Positions 1 to 11,869 are shown, counted from the first letter of the stretch. The stretch: 64,000 nt of DNA from Arctopsyche grandis (GCF_051622035.1 NC_135355.1:28381486-28445485); one strand, 5' to 3'. A program made the numbers and translations. Notes: a model not told the origin generated them from the letters alone.

Positions 1-141
1 ATTAGGGCTAAATCAAACGTGCTCATGAACTCCCCCCTCTCGAGAGCTGTTCGACTCCTTAACTTACTGGCACATTACTTGGACCTATTCGATGCCAGTT
101 ATGTTGAGTTGGTGGAACACATCCTAAATAGCACGATATAA
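1..141 (+). pseudogene. LINE reverse transcriptase C-terminus, cut by window edge
   Basis: Frame 1 from base 1 stays open for 46 codons and stops with TAA at 139-141. The peptide (NSPLSRAVRLLN, then LDLFDASYVELVEHIL) matches the last residues of the reverse transcriptase ORF at 12967-14118, which ends APISRAIYLLN and NLVEWLL. It is therefore the 3' end of the same or a sister non-LTR family. Whether the rest of the ORF is intact cannot be seen because it lies left of the window. Confidence 0.8.
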
Positions 142-421
142 ATTTTTCAATCTTATTTCTTTGTTTTTATTTTGTGTACATATTTTTTACTTGATTTTTA
201 TTATTTTTTTATGATGTTTTTTTTTATTTATGATTTTTATTATTTTCTTATGTTTTTTTTTTTATTTATTTATGATTTTTATTATTTTTTTTATGATGTT
301 TTTTTTGTAATTTTTATGATTTTTATTATTTGTATTAAAATCACATTGACGCTTTGGGGCAACCTGTCAAGTCTCTGTGGTATTGATTTTTTAAAATAAA
401 ATAAAATAAAATAAAATAAAA
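142..421 (+). repeat. LINE 3' UTR with stem-loop and (AAAAT)n tail
   Basis: This continues the partial LINE at the left edge. It has a T-rich UTR, a short stem-loop at 346-370 (TTGAC paired with GTCAA), then about five tandem AAAAT units ending near 421. A short A-rich microsatellite tail is typical of CR1/jockey-like LINEs. Confidence 0.7.
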
Positions 422-476
422 TACAGGTAGGATGGCCAAGGTGCCGCTCATTGTTCCATTGTTGTAAATCCTTTGT

Positions 477-1156
477 AAAAAAGGTTCGGCAAACCTTTAA
501 CAATGCATTTACAACATTTGAACAATACGCGGCACCTTCTGGGTCCGGGCTTTAGTTGTAAAAGAGACTTAGGCGGCCAGGATGCTTTATTCCACAAAAA
601 ATGGTTCACTATTGTCAACCTTTTTTTTGCTTTCTTGCTTTGTAGGACAATTTAAATTTTTGTGGGTTAAAGCATCATGGCCGCCTAAATCTGGTTGTAA
701 CTTAAGAGCGGCTAGTCGTAGCTGCTTTTGGAAATAACAATAGACCGTTCAATTAGTGTTCGAAGCAAGAGAGCATAAAAGCATGGTTTTTCTAAGAAAT
801 TAATAATGGTGGCCCTTTTTTGCGCCAAAATAATTCATGGACTGCCGAAGACTAGTTATAATTAGTCTTTTATTTTTTTTTAGCAATGGAGCGTGATTTT
901 AAAACAAAAAATGGGAGTTTTGGGGAGAGCAAAAAAAAAGGTTCACCATAAAAATGAACAATGGTGCGCAGGGTCGCACCGAAGCTTAGTTATAACTAGA
1001 CTGCGGATAGACACAGTGCTTTTTCCAGGAATTGGGGCGGTTTAGCTCTATTTACAAAGCTAGAGTCCAAAAAAAAACGTTCGGCGAACCTTGAACAATG
1101 CATTTACAACAATTGAACATTGAACAATACGCAGCTCCTTCTGGGTCCGGGCTTTT
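477..1156. repeat. Direct repeat of ~80 bp, two copies 600 bp apart
   Basis: About 80 bp at 477-553 recurs at 1073-1156 with few changes. Shared blocks include ACAATGCATTTACAAC and CTTCTGGGTCCGGGCTTT. Each copy leads directly into one of the hairpin elements at 554-702 and 1157-1353, so the whole stretch looks like repeated modules of one mobile element. A related but more diverged module (CAATGGTGCGCAGGGTCGC) lies near 960-985. Confidence 0.7.
554..702. mobile_element. Hairpin MITE, TIR about 38 bp
   Basis: The left end (TTAGGCGGCCAGGATGCTTT) is the reverse complement of the right end apart from a few changes (right end read inverted: TTAGGCGGCCATGATGCTTT). The outer ends carry AGTTGTAA / TTGTAACT. 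There is no coding capacity. Confidence 0.7.
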
Positions 1157-1353
1157 GTCATAACCAGTCTCCGGCGCATCACAGTGCCGGCTCGAAATAA
1201 ATGGGTTCCTTTTGTCAATTTCTATTGTTAAACATTTTGTTTTTGCTCTCTAGAGAGCAAAATAAGAAGAGGTTAGTAAAAAAAAGGTTATCAATAGAAA
1301 TTGACAATAGGAACCCGTTTCAGCCTCCTCATCCGCCGATCTCTGGTTATAAC
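1157..1353. mobile_element. Near-palindromic hairpin MITE, TIR about 75 bp
   Basis: The left arm (ATAACCAGTCTCCGGCGC onward, then GTCAATTTCTATTG) pairs with the right arm (CAATAGAAATTGAC, then CCGATCTCTGGTTAT). The small loop is itself palindromic (TTGCTCTCTAGAGAGCAA). It would fold into a hairpin of roughly 190 nt if transcribed. Confidence 0.75.
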
Positions 1354-1416
1354 TTATAACAACCGATGTACATACAAACATACATTACATTTCCAAAAAT
1401 AAAAAGTAAATTGCTA

Positions 1417-1780
1417 ATTTATTTATTCTAAACAGACCATTGTGGCATAACAGGGATTCCTAAAGCGCCACAATGGTCAAAAAATATAACACAAAAAAAA
1501 AAAAAAATAACAATTAAACAAATACATTCATACATAAACATAAAAAATAGCATTTAATAATAACAGATAAAGTAAAAATATCAAATAAAATATAGCATAA
1601 GGAATGCCTTGCATTGCTAATAATCTCGATATCTAATTTTCTCACTTTCACAAAACCTATATGCATGTGTATTTTGTATGTATAAAAGCAACATCGAATG
1701 ATAAAATGAACTCCAAAACTAGTCCCTAAATATATAGTACTTCTTAGTGTATGCATGTAAATTGAAAAAAATTGAATGCA
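1417..1780 (-). repeat. Probable 5'-truncated LINE 3' UTR (minus strand)
   Basis: On the minus strand an AT-rich stretch ends in a perfect 12-bp stem with a 20-nt loop (1435-1478) followed by an AATAAATAAAT-like tail. This is the same layout as the 3' end of the LINE at 12764-14125, and the loop bases are conserved between the two. No ORF remains. The upstream limit is a guess. Confidence 0.5.
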
Positions 1781-2618
1781 TCACATTACAGGGATCCAAT
1801 CAAAACTAGGATGAGAGTTTGAAGACACCTGACAACCAGTTTGACAGATCCTACAGACCGAACGTCACAAAGCGCAAACATCCCAATCTCCGTTATCTTC
1901 TCACGTATGTATATATGTACAACCATGCTAAAACTTGTTGAGCAAAACTCAAATTAACATCACAAAGAGAGAAAAAAACCACACACACAGACACACCAAC
2001 AAAAAAGGTCAACCATCTTACCTATGTATGCAATGAAGACATATCGTCAATCAAATCGCCAATTTCCATTTAGGCACACAATAAGTTTTCTATGGAGTCA
2101 TACATCATTTCTCACAATTTGATGATGATGATAACGATAATCTCAATTATTATTATTTTATATTTGACACACGAATGCAACACAACTATGTGACGCGACA
2201 TTCACAATACGACTGTTCGTCAATTGCGATGCACAGTGAGCTCTCCTGTCGGGCAGTTTTCCCCCTCTAAAAATTTGCATAGGCATACAAAATGGGGATT
2301 ATCTCGAAAAAAGTATACATATATAATTCCACTCTCCGACGGCCAGGAAGGGCTTTGACATGCTTATATAGAGAAGATACCGAAAGCCGTTTTATTTTAA
2401 ACGAAAGCTCCTTATCTCGCAAATGCAGTCATCACCAAAAATGAACGAATGAAGAAAGTCGGAAAGGATCGGAGACACTGACGACATACCAAATTTAAAA
2501 ATAAACTAAATTACTTTAATCAAAATATATATTCCAATTCCACATTCATTGACTGAATTAGCATATAAATTGAAAAATTAAATATTCGGCCAAATATGTA
2601 TATGTACATATGTAAACC
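1781..2618. other. AT-rich stretch, nothing recognised
   Basis: No ORF with family resemblance and no clear terminal repeats were seen. It contains short AT microsatellite-like runs only. Confidence 0.5.
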
Positions 2619-2622
2619 TTAA

Positions 2623-3355
2623 GGGGGTATTCTAGCCTAGAGGCATGAATTTTAGGTATTTTTTCAGGTGCAATAAAAAAAAACAAAAAATATTTTTAGT
2701 AGCCATTATTTTACCAAATATTTACTAATGTTTGAAGAATACATAGAAAAAAAATCAAAGGAAAAATTCAAAATTCAAAAAGTTACAGACTGGAAGTGAG
2801 GAGTCTCAAAAAAATGGTGCGCCCTGGTTGACACGACTCCAACCCTCCTGGCTCCTAGTAATCCAAAATCAGAAAATCAAATTAATTCTTAATCCAAACA
2901 AATGCTGCTATGGCACGAACTACGGACAAGTCAAACAAATTTTTTTTCACAAAATAGAGGCTGTCTGAAATAAAGTCTTTTTTTTATCAGTTTTTTTGAC
3001 TTTTCCGAATTTTTTAAAAATAGTAAAAATTGTAGTTTTGTCATAGTTCTAGTTTGTGCAATAGAGGAATGTATAGAGAAGGCTCACACCAAATTTCAAG
3101 TAAATTGGTTCAGTAGAACTTGAGATATCATGTCAACCGTCTCGAAAAAAGTAGTTTCGAGAAAAACGCGTTTTATGTTTCGGGTAAAGTTACGCGCAGG
3201 TCAGATGCTACGTCACTAAAGCTTAGCTATAGCTCCGAAAATAATTTTAATTTTGAAAAATCCTCTTAAGGACATATTTTTAAAGGTTTAATAAGCTTTG
3301 AAAATATGAAAGAAAAAAAATCGATTTTTTCAAATTTCTAGACTAGAATACCCGC
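2623..3355. mobile_element. piggyBac-like MITE bounded by TTAA
   Basis: TTAA at 2619-2622 and 3356-3359 flanks a 733-bp element. Its ends are inverted: GGGGGTATTCTAGCCTAGA on the left, and GCGGGTATTCTAGTCTAGA when the right end is read inverted. TTAA duplication is the hallmark of piggyBac-type transposition. No transposase ORF is present, so it is non-autonomous. Confidence 0.8.
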
Positions 3356-3526
3356 TTAAATACCTAATATATGTACTTGTGATAAGGAACAAATCATTTA
3401 CATACATATGTTACATACGATGAATTCACACGAAAAACGAGTACATATGCCCAATACGAAATTTTCAAAATTACATTGATATCTGAAAGGAACTGTTTCA
3501 AGGCCTAAATCCTAAAACGGCAGCAT

Positions 3527-3690
3527 AGCACGGTGGTTGTGTTAATGACAACCACCGACAGATACCCAGGTGCAAGCCCTGGGTTGACCTCGAAATATTT
3601 CTGAGTGCTGCTGGTCAGACTTGGTCAATTTGTAATCTATACATTTATATACATATGTACAAGTGTAATACTGTAACGTAGAGATCGGGT
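3527..3690 (+). mobile_element. tRNA-derived SINE, copy 1
   Basis: The head has a box A-like TAGCACGGTGGTT and a box B-like GGTGCAAGCCC. The body segment GCTGGTCAGACTTGG is shared with the SINE at 36995-37225 (GCTGGCCAGACTTGG). It is a SINE rather than a tRNA gene because no cloverleaf closes and the same body recurs elsewhere. Confidence 0.6.
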
Positions 3691-3699
3691 GGGAGTGAT

Positions 3700-3966
3700 T
3701 GGTGCTAATCTCGCGTTCGCGCCAAAAAGGCCTCGCTATATGAATGAACCATATAAGTACAACAAAAAACAATAAGGTCTCGCGACCCATCGACCAATGA
3801 TGAGAATACACGCTGTGTATAAATATTCAGCGGATCTGTACCATGCTTAATTCGGAGCTGGATAGCTGACGGATCAAGAACAATAAACTACGTCTACTAC
3901 TACTCGCTGCGCCTTTCATTGCGATCTCGGAAACTCTCGTGTTGCTCAGGGACAGGCTACAGTACC
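3700..3966 (+). repeat. Possible solo-LTR-like fragment
   Basis: A TATA-like GTATAAATATTC near 3817 is followed about 65 bp later by AATAAA (in ACAATAAACTACG), and a GC-richer tail ends GGGACAGGCTACA. TATA then polyadenylation signal then a CA end is the layout of an LTR. No partner LTR or primer-binding site was found, so this is weak. Confidence 0.3.
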
Positions 3967-3969
3967 GTG

Positions 3970-5340
3970 CAGAAAAATCGCATCACCTGCAAATACTTTA
4001 AATTCTTGTAATTTCTCGGTAAAAGGTCCCCTAATTTCTAAAATACTCTTTTTTTTTATTCAAAAGGTAGTATTTCGAACCTTTTGAGGTATTCTATTAA
4101 ATTCTTGTGCGTATTTCGAGTGAGTAACTGCGATTTGTGCGAAACATGGCGAATTGTGCGAAACTTGACGTGACGAAAAATTAGCAAATAATTTCGGTAT
4201 CTTCAAAAGGATTACCCACACGAAAAATTACGTTGCAGTTGAGATGTCAACGGATAATTTTAGCACATTTCCTCAAAAATAATCGTTGCAACTACATCCG
4301 AATTCGGTTTGGGGTGTAACTACACCCACTGTTTACAAGCCAGAGACGTGACATCCCATACCACTCTTTAGTCCTGAGCATATCCACTGGTTCTGAATGC
4401 AGGTATACCAAATCTTGCACATCCGTGCAATCCGCGTGCAAAACAGACAATAGTTGAAAACCACCATGTTTTTAGCACCGAAGACGCAGCGCTGAAAAAC
4501 CGGTCGATTTCGAGAAAAGCGAAACAATAAAGTATGTGTGTGCGAATTCGTTAAAAAAACATGTTTCACTCGTTGCGGTAAAACATGAAAAGCGCCACAA
4601 CTATGTAAGTACGTACGATCGGTTCGATAAGAGCATAAATATAAATTTACGGCACATATTCGCGATAAAGAAAACGCTCCCGATCGTAAAGAAGGGTATT
4701 TACGCGGATATGCAAGATTCAGCACAGCGTTCGAAACGAAATCGAATATAAAAGAGTGTTGGAGGATGTTCACGGAAGGCGGGCAGCGAAAATGCGAGAA
4801 GGAAATCGAATCACAGATTAAATATACATCGAAGATGTGGAATGCTTCCGGCAGAAAGTAAAAACCGACGAGTAGGTTCGCTGTCGTAACACTGCGAAGT
4901 CTATTTTCGCGTCGATAATCAGTTCTGAGACTCGAAGCAGTGTAATATAATGTACGTACATACATATGTAAGTGCAAAATAGTTTGCGAAACTCAGAAAG
5001 TGATCGATTCTAAATCGATGTGAACTAATATTACACTCCAAGTAGACTAACTTGATCATGAAAGTAATACATATATTTATCTGAGCCATTATATTTGAAA
5101 GTGGCGGAATTCCAATATTATCAGTTCCAAAAACACTACTTCTTTATGACTTAAGCTTGTTACCACTTATTTTTTTAATGGTATTATTGAAGGCCTGACA
5201 GGTAAACTCCAATGCGCCTTCCTGGCCAATTACAAACAATGCAGCATTGTATTACATATGTAAGTCGCTTAATTACGAGACACTGAAAAACTCGAAATTA
5301 ACAAGACATTTGTGAATTTTAAACTTATACATAAATCATA
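3970..5340. other. No gene recognised
   Basis: A moderately CpG-containing stretch holds a 214-codon minus-strand reading frame (4333-4977) whose product matches no family I know and looks compositionally random. I see no splice-consistent gene here. Confidence 0.4.
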
Positions 5341-5344
5341 TTCA

Positions 5345-5585
5345 AATAGTGGTGAGTAGGATGGTTTTTAGCCAATCTAATGGAGGAACCGTTTCAAAAA
5401 TGAAACCAGAAAAATTGGCAAACTCTGATATGAAACGATCTTCATGGAGTCACAAATATCCATGTCTGACCAGCAGCATTACAGATACTATACTCAGAAT
5501 AAATTCTTTTCAATCGATGTCAACTCTACTCGGTGGTTGGGCTAGTGCTAGACAATAGCCCAACCACCGAGCAATGCTGCTGGCT
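5345..5585 (-). mobile_element. tRNA-derived SINE, copy 2 (minus strand)
   Basis: Read on the minus strand, its tail ends with GGTTCCTCCATTAGATTGGC, the tail seen at 37160-37185. The head contains CTCGGTGGTTGGGC. The head carries a small inverted duplication (CTCGGTGGTTGGGC at 5531 facing GCCCAACCACCGAG at 5557). Confidence 0.6.
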
Positions 5586-5589
5586 ATTT

Positions 5590-6350
5590 TAATTCGATAT
5601 GTCCAAAATGTCGAAAAAGCAGAATGTCGTATTACAGGCCGCCAGTATTTTTAAATATTGCAATACGCAAAAAATTATATTTAATGTTTTGCGAGATATT
5701 TCTCAAAATAAAGAAAACTGGACTTATGTCAATTTCAATTATGACGGCTCATATGTAGAATAAATTTACACATACAATTGTACAAACGAATTGCTCAGTA
5801 CATGAACGGTGCAAGCCCGTTGCTTTTTTTACAAGTTTTATATTAGTTTACTTCACTAATCGGTCAGACAATATTACCTAAATTCTTCCGATCGCTTTAA
5901 AACTTTGCCATTTTGCGAGGTTTGACCGCCTATAGAGATTTTAATTGCTTCCGCTATTCGATGGTGAAATATAATCGTAATAAACACGTTTAAGAATCCA
6001 AAAATTTTGGGGACGATAACAGCTGACTATATGCGAATAGCCTGTAGCCTTACATATATGTTTGACTTTCCGCCCCCCACTCGTTTTGCCAGATTTTAAT
6101 TGCTTAAACAAACGCCTATAACTATAACTTTTTCACACTATATATGATAAAATTTGCATTATAGGCTCCCATTATCTCATATATATTTTTTTTCACTAAT
6201 AGGTAATATAATGAATGATAATGAATTATTATTATAATGAATTATTATCATTAAGTTGTTTGCTTATTTCTTGTAATGAGCAAAGTAGCGCCGAATAATA
6301 TTTAGTACCTACCCAAAATACACTTTTTTACAGCACTTGGGTATAATGCT
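5590..6350. other. AT-rich stretch, nothing recognised
   Basis: No coherent ORF and no terminal repeats. Short AATGAATTATTA repeats occur near 6210-6250. Confidence 0.5.
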
Positions 6351-6358
6351 GCGTACGG

Positions 6359-7258
6359 ACCAAACCAACGACGATTTTGGGCCAACGTTGTAACCAGCAG
6401 GATAAAACCAGTAGCGTACAAAATATCGAAATAAAAATTAAATTTAAAAATTGAAATTAAATATCAAAATTAAAACTATTATTATTATATTAAAATTAAA
6501 TTCAAATATCAAAATAAAATTATAATCAATATATTAAAATTAAAATAAAATATTGAAAGTTAAAACAGAACATGCCCAATTTAAATAAATTTTCGAGATT
6601 GACCTAAAATTAGATCATCAACAATCACTAACAGGTAATCCTCGACTTTTGTTTGTCGAAGATACGCACTAAGATCGAAAAAAAATCAAAGAATAATTAT
6701 TTTTACTTCCCCGTAATGCACAGTTACTGAGAATATATCATGTATTAGTATGGGTGATCGAGCGAGCGTCGCAATCCGGTGCGTTGTCGGTATATCAATC
6801 GAAATTTTTTTAGTCTTCAATTGTTTCTCTCGTCGAAATAAATCAATTAATTAAATCATTTCAGAGGTAAAATTTATCGGATAATGTGTGATTATTAATT
6901 TTATTTCGACGAAAGAAAAAAAAACCCTTTGACAAATCACCGACAGTTTTTTTGTTAAATATTTCATCGACGGCGGAAACACAGTAGTAATATCGTGACG
7001 ACTTTTAATAAGAAATAACAACAAGGTTTTTTTCGCTCGTAATCAGAGAAATTATAATATTTCTCTGGTTGTAATGCGTATCGTCGTAATTCAAAACATT
7101 GTTGTAATTCAAAATATCAACGATGATCTAATTTTAGCTCAATCTCGCTCTTTAGCTTAATTTCGATATTTAATTTCAATTTTTTAATTTAATTTTTATT
7201 TCGACATTTTGTACGCTACTGGTTTTAAAAGTTGGCCCAAAATGGTCGTTGGTTTGGT
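6359..7258. mobile_element. Non-autonomous DNA transposon with 8-bp TSD
   Basis: A 900-bp element starts ACCAAACCAACGACGATTTT and ends with the near-exact inverse. It is flanked by a perfect 8-bp direct repeat GCGTACGG at 6351-6358 and 7259-7266. The terminal inverted repeats extend about 110 bp (both include GCGTACAAAAT or its complement, then AT-rich sequence). No transposase ORF. An 8-bp duplication fits hAT or P-type superfamilies. Confidence 0.8.
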
Positions 7259-7269
7259 GCGTACGGATC

Positions 7270-8035
7270 ATAATACAACAATTGAATTAGGAACCGCAGC
7301 CAGAATGTTTAGCAACGCCATGCCAATGCAATCAAGTATTTCACGTGTTGTCGGTCAAAAATCCTTACCAGCGATAAACACGTAAAAAAAAAGTTCCGTC
7401 GATAAGAATATATGTATATCACGTGTACACGCACTAAATTCACCGAACACGATAGGTCTCTTATAAAATGCACGTCTCGTATAGATATCTACTTGCATAC
7501 ATCGAGGCCGTCGAAAATTGAAATCAATCAACACTAGACGAGTGACAGTGGGTCACAAAGACCGGCAGTTGAACCAGAACGAGCGTGGAATTCCTCTCGA
7601 ACAACGCAATTGACGGAAGCTGATCATTCCCAACGACGGAGGTTTGGGGACAAAACTATGCACAACCTGTCTAGTGTACCATACAGTGGGGTTATTGAAC
7701 TGATAATATTGTCCAAGTCTGGTAGAAATCAGACTCGGACAAGACCAATATTGCTTAAAATTAAATCCTACCTTATTTATCGCTCATTTTTTTGGGTCAA
7801 ATTATTCATATTAGTGATTGCCTCAACACGACAAAATTTCACTTTTAAAACAACTATTGATCCAAGATTATCTCTACTCAATTTGGGTGAAGAAGAAAAT
7901 TAAATTATTATTTATTTGAATGGTGTTCACAAATTGCAAGTGACAATAAATCTGTTTGAAACTTTAACTCTGTTATTTTAGCTTCCGCAAGTAAATTCCG
8001 CAAGCAAAATTTTAGACGCTAGCAGTGTCGGCTGC
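7270..8035. other. No gene recognised; TATA and poly(A) signals about 480 bp apart
   Basis: CTTATAAAATGCACGTC near 7451 resembles a TATA box. AATAAA (GACAATAAATCTG) lies near 7943. The 97-codon frame between them (7610-7903) has no recognisable product. It could be an LTR or a small transcription unit, but neither is supported further. Confidence 0.3.
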
Positions 8036-8039
8036 TCAG

Positions 8040-8167
8040 TTGCTGTATCTCTATCGCACAGTCTATAGTTGCATGTGTGTGAGCAGTGTTTCCGAGGAGC
8101 ACTGGCACTCCTACGAAACACTCCTCGCACACATGCAACTATTGACTGTGCGATAGAGATACAGCCA
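8040..8167. mobile_element. Small hairpin MITE
   Basis: The left arm GCTGTATCTCTATCGCACAG and the right arm CTGTGCGATAGAGATACAGC are perfect inverses, continuing inward through TTGCATGTGTG. The whole is 128 bp, almost entirely stem, with a loop rich in GGAGCACTGGCACTCC. Confidence 0.8.
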
Positions 8168-8609
8168 TATATATATATATAAAATAACATAGATGAGGCA
8201 TTGCAAACAAATTTTACCCAACAACAACAACAAAGAAAGTAATAAAAAAAAAGAAGGAAGGCCAAAATGTGAATCGACTTATCGAAGCCAGCTACCTACC
8301 GAAAGAGTACATTAATTTTTGGGTGCACTCTTCAAAAGGGAGATAATTTTCCGAGCGCCAGGACCCATCTACATATGTTATTCCACATTCATGGATACAG
8401 CATATGACAAGCCACCACTGGGCCCTAGTAGTTAAAATAATTGTTAATTTTGAAGAAAAAAGCATTCATTAAAGAAAACCTTAAAAAAGATTATTCAAAA
8501 AACGTACTGGTACGAAAAGTTTAGTACAAGCTAAGTACAAAGCTTGCAACCTGGCAGATTTTTTTTTTCAAATTACATGGAATAACAATATTAAAAAAAT
8601 TTTTTAAAA

Positions 8610-8924
8610 ACATACCTCTTCTATAATTTGTATATAAAATTATTATTTTTAATAAAAATACCAATAATTTTATTTTACTACCGCCATCTATGTTTAAAAC
8701 TAATAAACAAACGGTGGATAAACGTCAACGACTATCTCGCCGGCAGATTTCAAACGCGTCTTACACGATATTTTTGCACCATCGTAATGGCGGAGGATCC
8801 ATTTACTTATATTGATGACCAAAATGAGCAATATGGCAAAGTATGAAAACGATCGGATAAGAGATAAGAGATATAAAAAATTACCACTAACACGAAAACC
8901 ATGTGAAATGCAAAGGAGGTATGT
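8610..8924. mobile_element. Short-TIR repeat element, uninterrupted copy
   Basis: It starts ACATACCTCTTCTATAATTT and ends AAAGGAGGTATGT, giving a 9-bp terminal inverted repeat ACATACCTC. A second copy at 27157-28532 carries two later insertions, and this copy shows the empty sites. It contains a short conserved frame beginning [17 protein letters not shown] near 8788 that ends soon after. This may be captured sequence, but its origin is unknown. Confidence 0.7.
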
Positions 8925-8956
8925 AAAAAAATGGTTTCAACAAAGTAGACTGAGAG

Positions 8957-9378
8957 CCCGGTCACATCGAGTAACTTGCGGACAACTCGGTGGGTGACTT
9001 GGTTGCGCGACCGGATCAAATGTATACAGTTGTATGGACCATGCCACACTAGACAACTCACCGGTTGCCCAGGCTACAAAGTCATCCGATCAGCGAGATC
9101 GGTTGTCGGCGATCAGTATGATCAAGGTGATTTTTTTTTATTACTCGAGTGACTGGCGCGATCCCTTAAAATGTATAGCGTTGTATTAAGGGGTGCCACA
9201 CTCGGTGATTAATTACCAGCAAACTATGAACACGTGTGACTGTACCGTCACATATTGAAAACTCTTAGTGAGCGGATTCTTGGTCGCCTCTGGTTTCCCG
9301 AGTTGGGTGACTAATAGCGACCACAAGCAACTACGCTTGGGCAACAAAGTCACTCGCAAGTCACCCAGTGTGGCCGGA
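8957..9378. mobile_element. TIR element with GTGTGGC motifs
   Basis: Ends CCGGTCACATCGAGTAACTT (left) and, read inverted, CCGGCCACACTGGGTGACTT (right). Internal copies of GCCACAC occur near 9040 and 9197. No ORF. The target duplication could not be decided. Confidence 0.6.
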
Positions 9379-9379
9379 T

Positions 9380-10345
9380 CTTACAAGCAAGCCCGTTGAG
9401 AGTGAACCCAGCCCCTTTTCTTGGGGGGTGACTTAATTTAGAATTTCGAAAACAAAATATTCCCTTAATTCAATAGTCTAATAATTATAAAAAAAAATAA
9501 TAGTCGATTACTCGATAAGATACATACATACACATCTATTCCACATTAAGGACACATTCGTGGCATATAAATCGGGAAATATCCACGCATTTATCGTAAC
9601 TTTAGGCTTATCGTAAAAAGATAAAAAATTTTTAACTTGTTCGGCCCTTATCGGTGTTTGATATAGAAATGCATCGATACGAAGTTCCCTGTGTTTTTTT
9701 ATACATATCCTTTTTTTGTCATATTCGAACATTCCTTATTGAGAATGATGTTATTAACACCTTGGCGGTCTGCTCTAATCGAATGATGCAACGGATATCC
9801 AGTTGAAACGATAATTAACAACGCTTGAATTACATACATGCATATACGTAATTTATCATCAAATGTGGCCATCGCTATGTATAAAGTAGATTATCATTCG
9901 CAGTATCGTAATATTCACGACTAAATAGCACGTAAGCCAAATCATTGAAAAAATTTTAAGTATGTATTTACATATAATGCATATGTATATATATATATGC
10001 AAATATATAAAGATGATATGAAAACGCATTAAATATAAAAAAAACGTAAAGGAGGTATGTAATAAGCATTGTCTCACTTAAATTATGCATATATAAAATC
10101 TTTTATCTATTTTATATTCATGATAAATTTATTAGCTGTATTTGCATTTATTGCGAAGACCGGCTGCAATTCATACTTGTATTGGAAAACTTGTAGCAAT
10201 CAAATATTAGGGCCTCATTTAAATAACAGTAATGTGAACCAACATCGTAAAACTTCATAGTACATTGGGTACAAAAAAAGTAACAACCTGATCCAACGCA
10301 GCGTCTATTGAAATACAAATGTACATGTCTCCATGAACGGTTCCA
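9380..10345. other. AT-rich stretch, nothing recognised
   Basis: No family-like ORF. The end motif AAAGGAGGTATGTAA near 10048 matches the right end of the repeat at 8610-8924 and may be a truncated copy. Confidence 0.4.
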
Positions 10346-10347
10346 CA

Positions 10348-10730
10348 AATAAGCGTCTACGGACAAAATGTCTAACGACACAAAGTCTACAACAAAATTA
10401 TTACGCGACTAAATGGCAATGGACAAAATGTTCATGCGACATAATGTCTACGGAGAAATTATTATGTAATTCTGTTGAATGTGAAAAGCATTTACAATTG
10501 ACACTGTAAAAAATAGTTATAACGACCAACAATATTAATTTAGTGTACCTATTCAAAAAAAGAAAAAAAATGTTATTTTCGTTTAAAAAAATCGTTTTTG
10601 AACATATGAATGTTTTATTACGCGACATAATATCTGTAGAGATTATGTCGCGTATCATTTTGTCCGTAACCATTTAGTCGGGTTATCATTTTGTCGTAGA
10701 CGTTGGTGTCATTAGACGTTTTGTCGGGAC
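10348..10730. mobile_element. Foldback-like element built of iterated GACAAAATG words
   Basis: Both ends are arrays of the short word GACAAAATGTC and variants (GACATAATGTC, GACAAAACGTC) in opposite orientation: left GCGTCTACGGACAAAATGTC, right TAGACGTTTTGTCGGGACAC. The centre is AT-rich. No ORF. Arrays of short words in the terminal regions could be transposase-binding sites. Confidence 0.6.
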
Positions 10731-10734
10731 ACCA

Positions 10735-11865
10735 CCAAGAACACTTGGCAAAAAATAATGATTTCTATTCTAAGGACAAAATAAATATGAAAATCAAGCA
10801 TCACAATTGACTTGTGACAAGTGATATGCAAGTACACGCCTATAAGCGTTCCATCAAAGAATCTCCAACTCTCGGTACATCAAATCTGGAGATTGCGCGA
10901 TAAAATTGCGAACAAAACCTGGACCTAACTCGGAATGGAGCGATTCTGTCGTGTTCTGCGCACATCACACGACACGATGACAACATAATTCCAGTTCATT
11001 ATCTGGTCACGTTTTCAATCGGCTCAAAAACACACAGAGCGCATTGTTTGTTGCCAATAATCAGATTATTCGCAGTAAATATCACCAGGTCGGACAACGG
11101 GAGAGAGAGACGACCGAAAATAGACGAGTCGAGCCAAAACCTACATACATATTACACATAACGGACCAAAGGGTCCCAACGGAACGTATTTTCGGATAGT
11201 GGAATATCGAATAACACATCATTATCAGAATTGCATTTCACTCAAGTTCAACATGAAACAGAGAAATAAGCGCACACTAGCCGATTACGTGTGACACACT
11301 AAAAACTCACAACGTGCAAGCACTTTATCAACGCCAAGACTTGTTGGCCTTGCGCTTCATTTGATTTATTCGAAGGCACCGTGTACATTGAAAATGTCTC
11401 ATAAATGACTTTCTTCGTGTCCTGTCTGATTTTCATATTTATGGTCAGCCTGTTGCCTCATCAATTCACCCACATTTAGGTTACTGTGTAGTATCGACTC
11501 AGCGAACAGTGTGAAAAATGGACTTCTTCTCTTCTCTTTCTTTCGCAAAATTACTATTTGCTATATATGTATGTATGTACTACTGGCTGCCTCGTTTGAC
11601 ATTTACTACGATATAGTGGCCTTTTTATATCAGAAATGCCCACAAGGTGATCGACCGGGATATCGTACAAACAAATTAGCTAGGCACCCCTAATATTTTC
11701 CAGAACCAATAGCACTAAATTTTGAACAATTATTCCTTATGTAGAAATAGTAGAAGCAGTCAGAAAATATTTATATTTAGGGTAAATAGTAGACTTGTCC
11801 GGTAACAAATAAGAAGAAATAAAGATGCATTTGGGCGAACATCTGAAGACAAAAACTTCGATCAA
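10735..11865. other. No gene recognised
   Basis: No conserved ORF. A GAGAGAGA run lies near 11101-11110. Nothing else stands out. Confidence 0.4.
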
Positions 11866-11869
11866 TGAG

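Noticed and set aside
3527-3600. Candidate tRNA gene
   Set aside because: Only box A/B-like motifs are present, with no closing acceptor stem, and the same sequence recurs with a long tail elsewhere, so it is a SINE head.
4333-4977. 214-codon minus-strand reading frame
   Set aside because: No domain, repeat or family block is recognisable, the composition looks random (rich in C, H, Y, R), and no splice partners were found.
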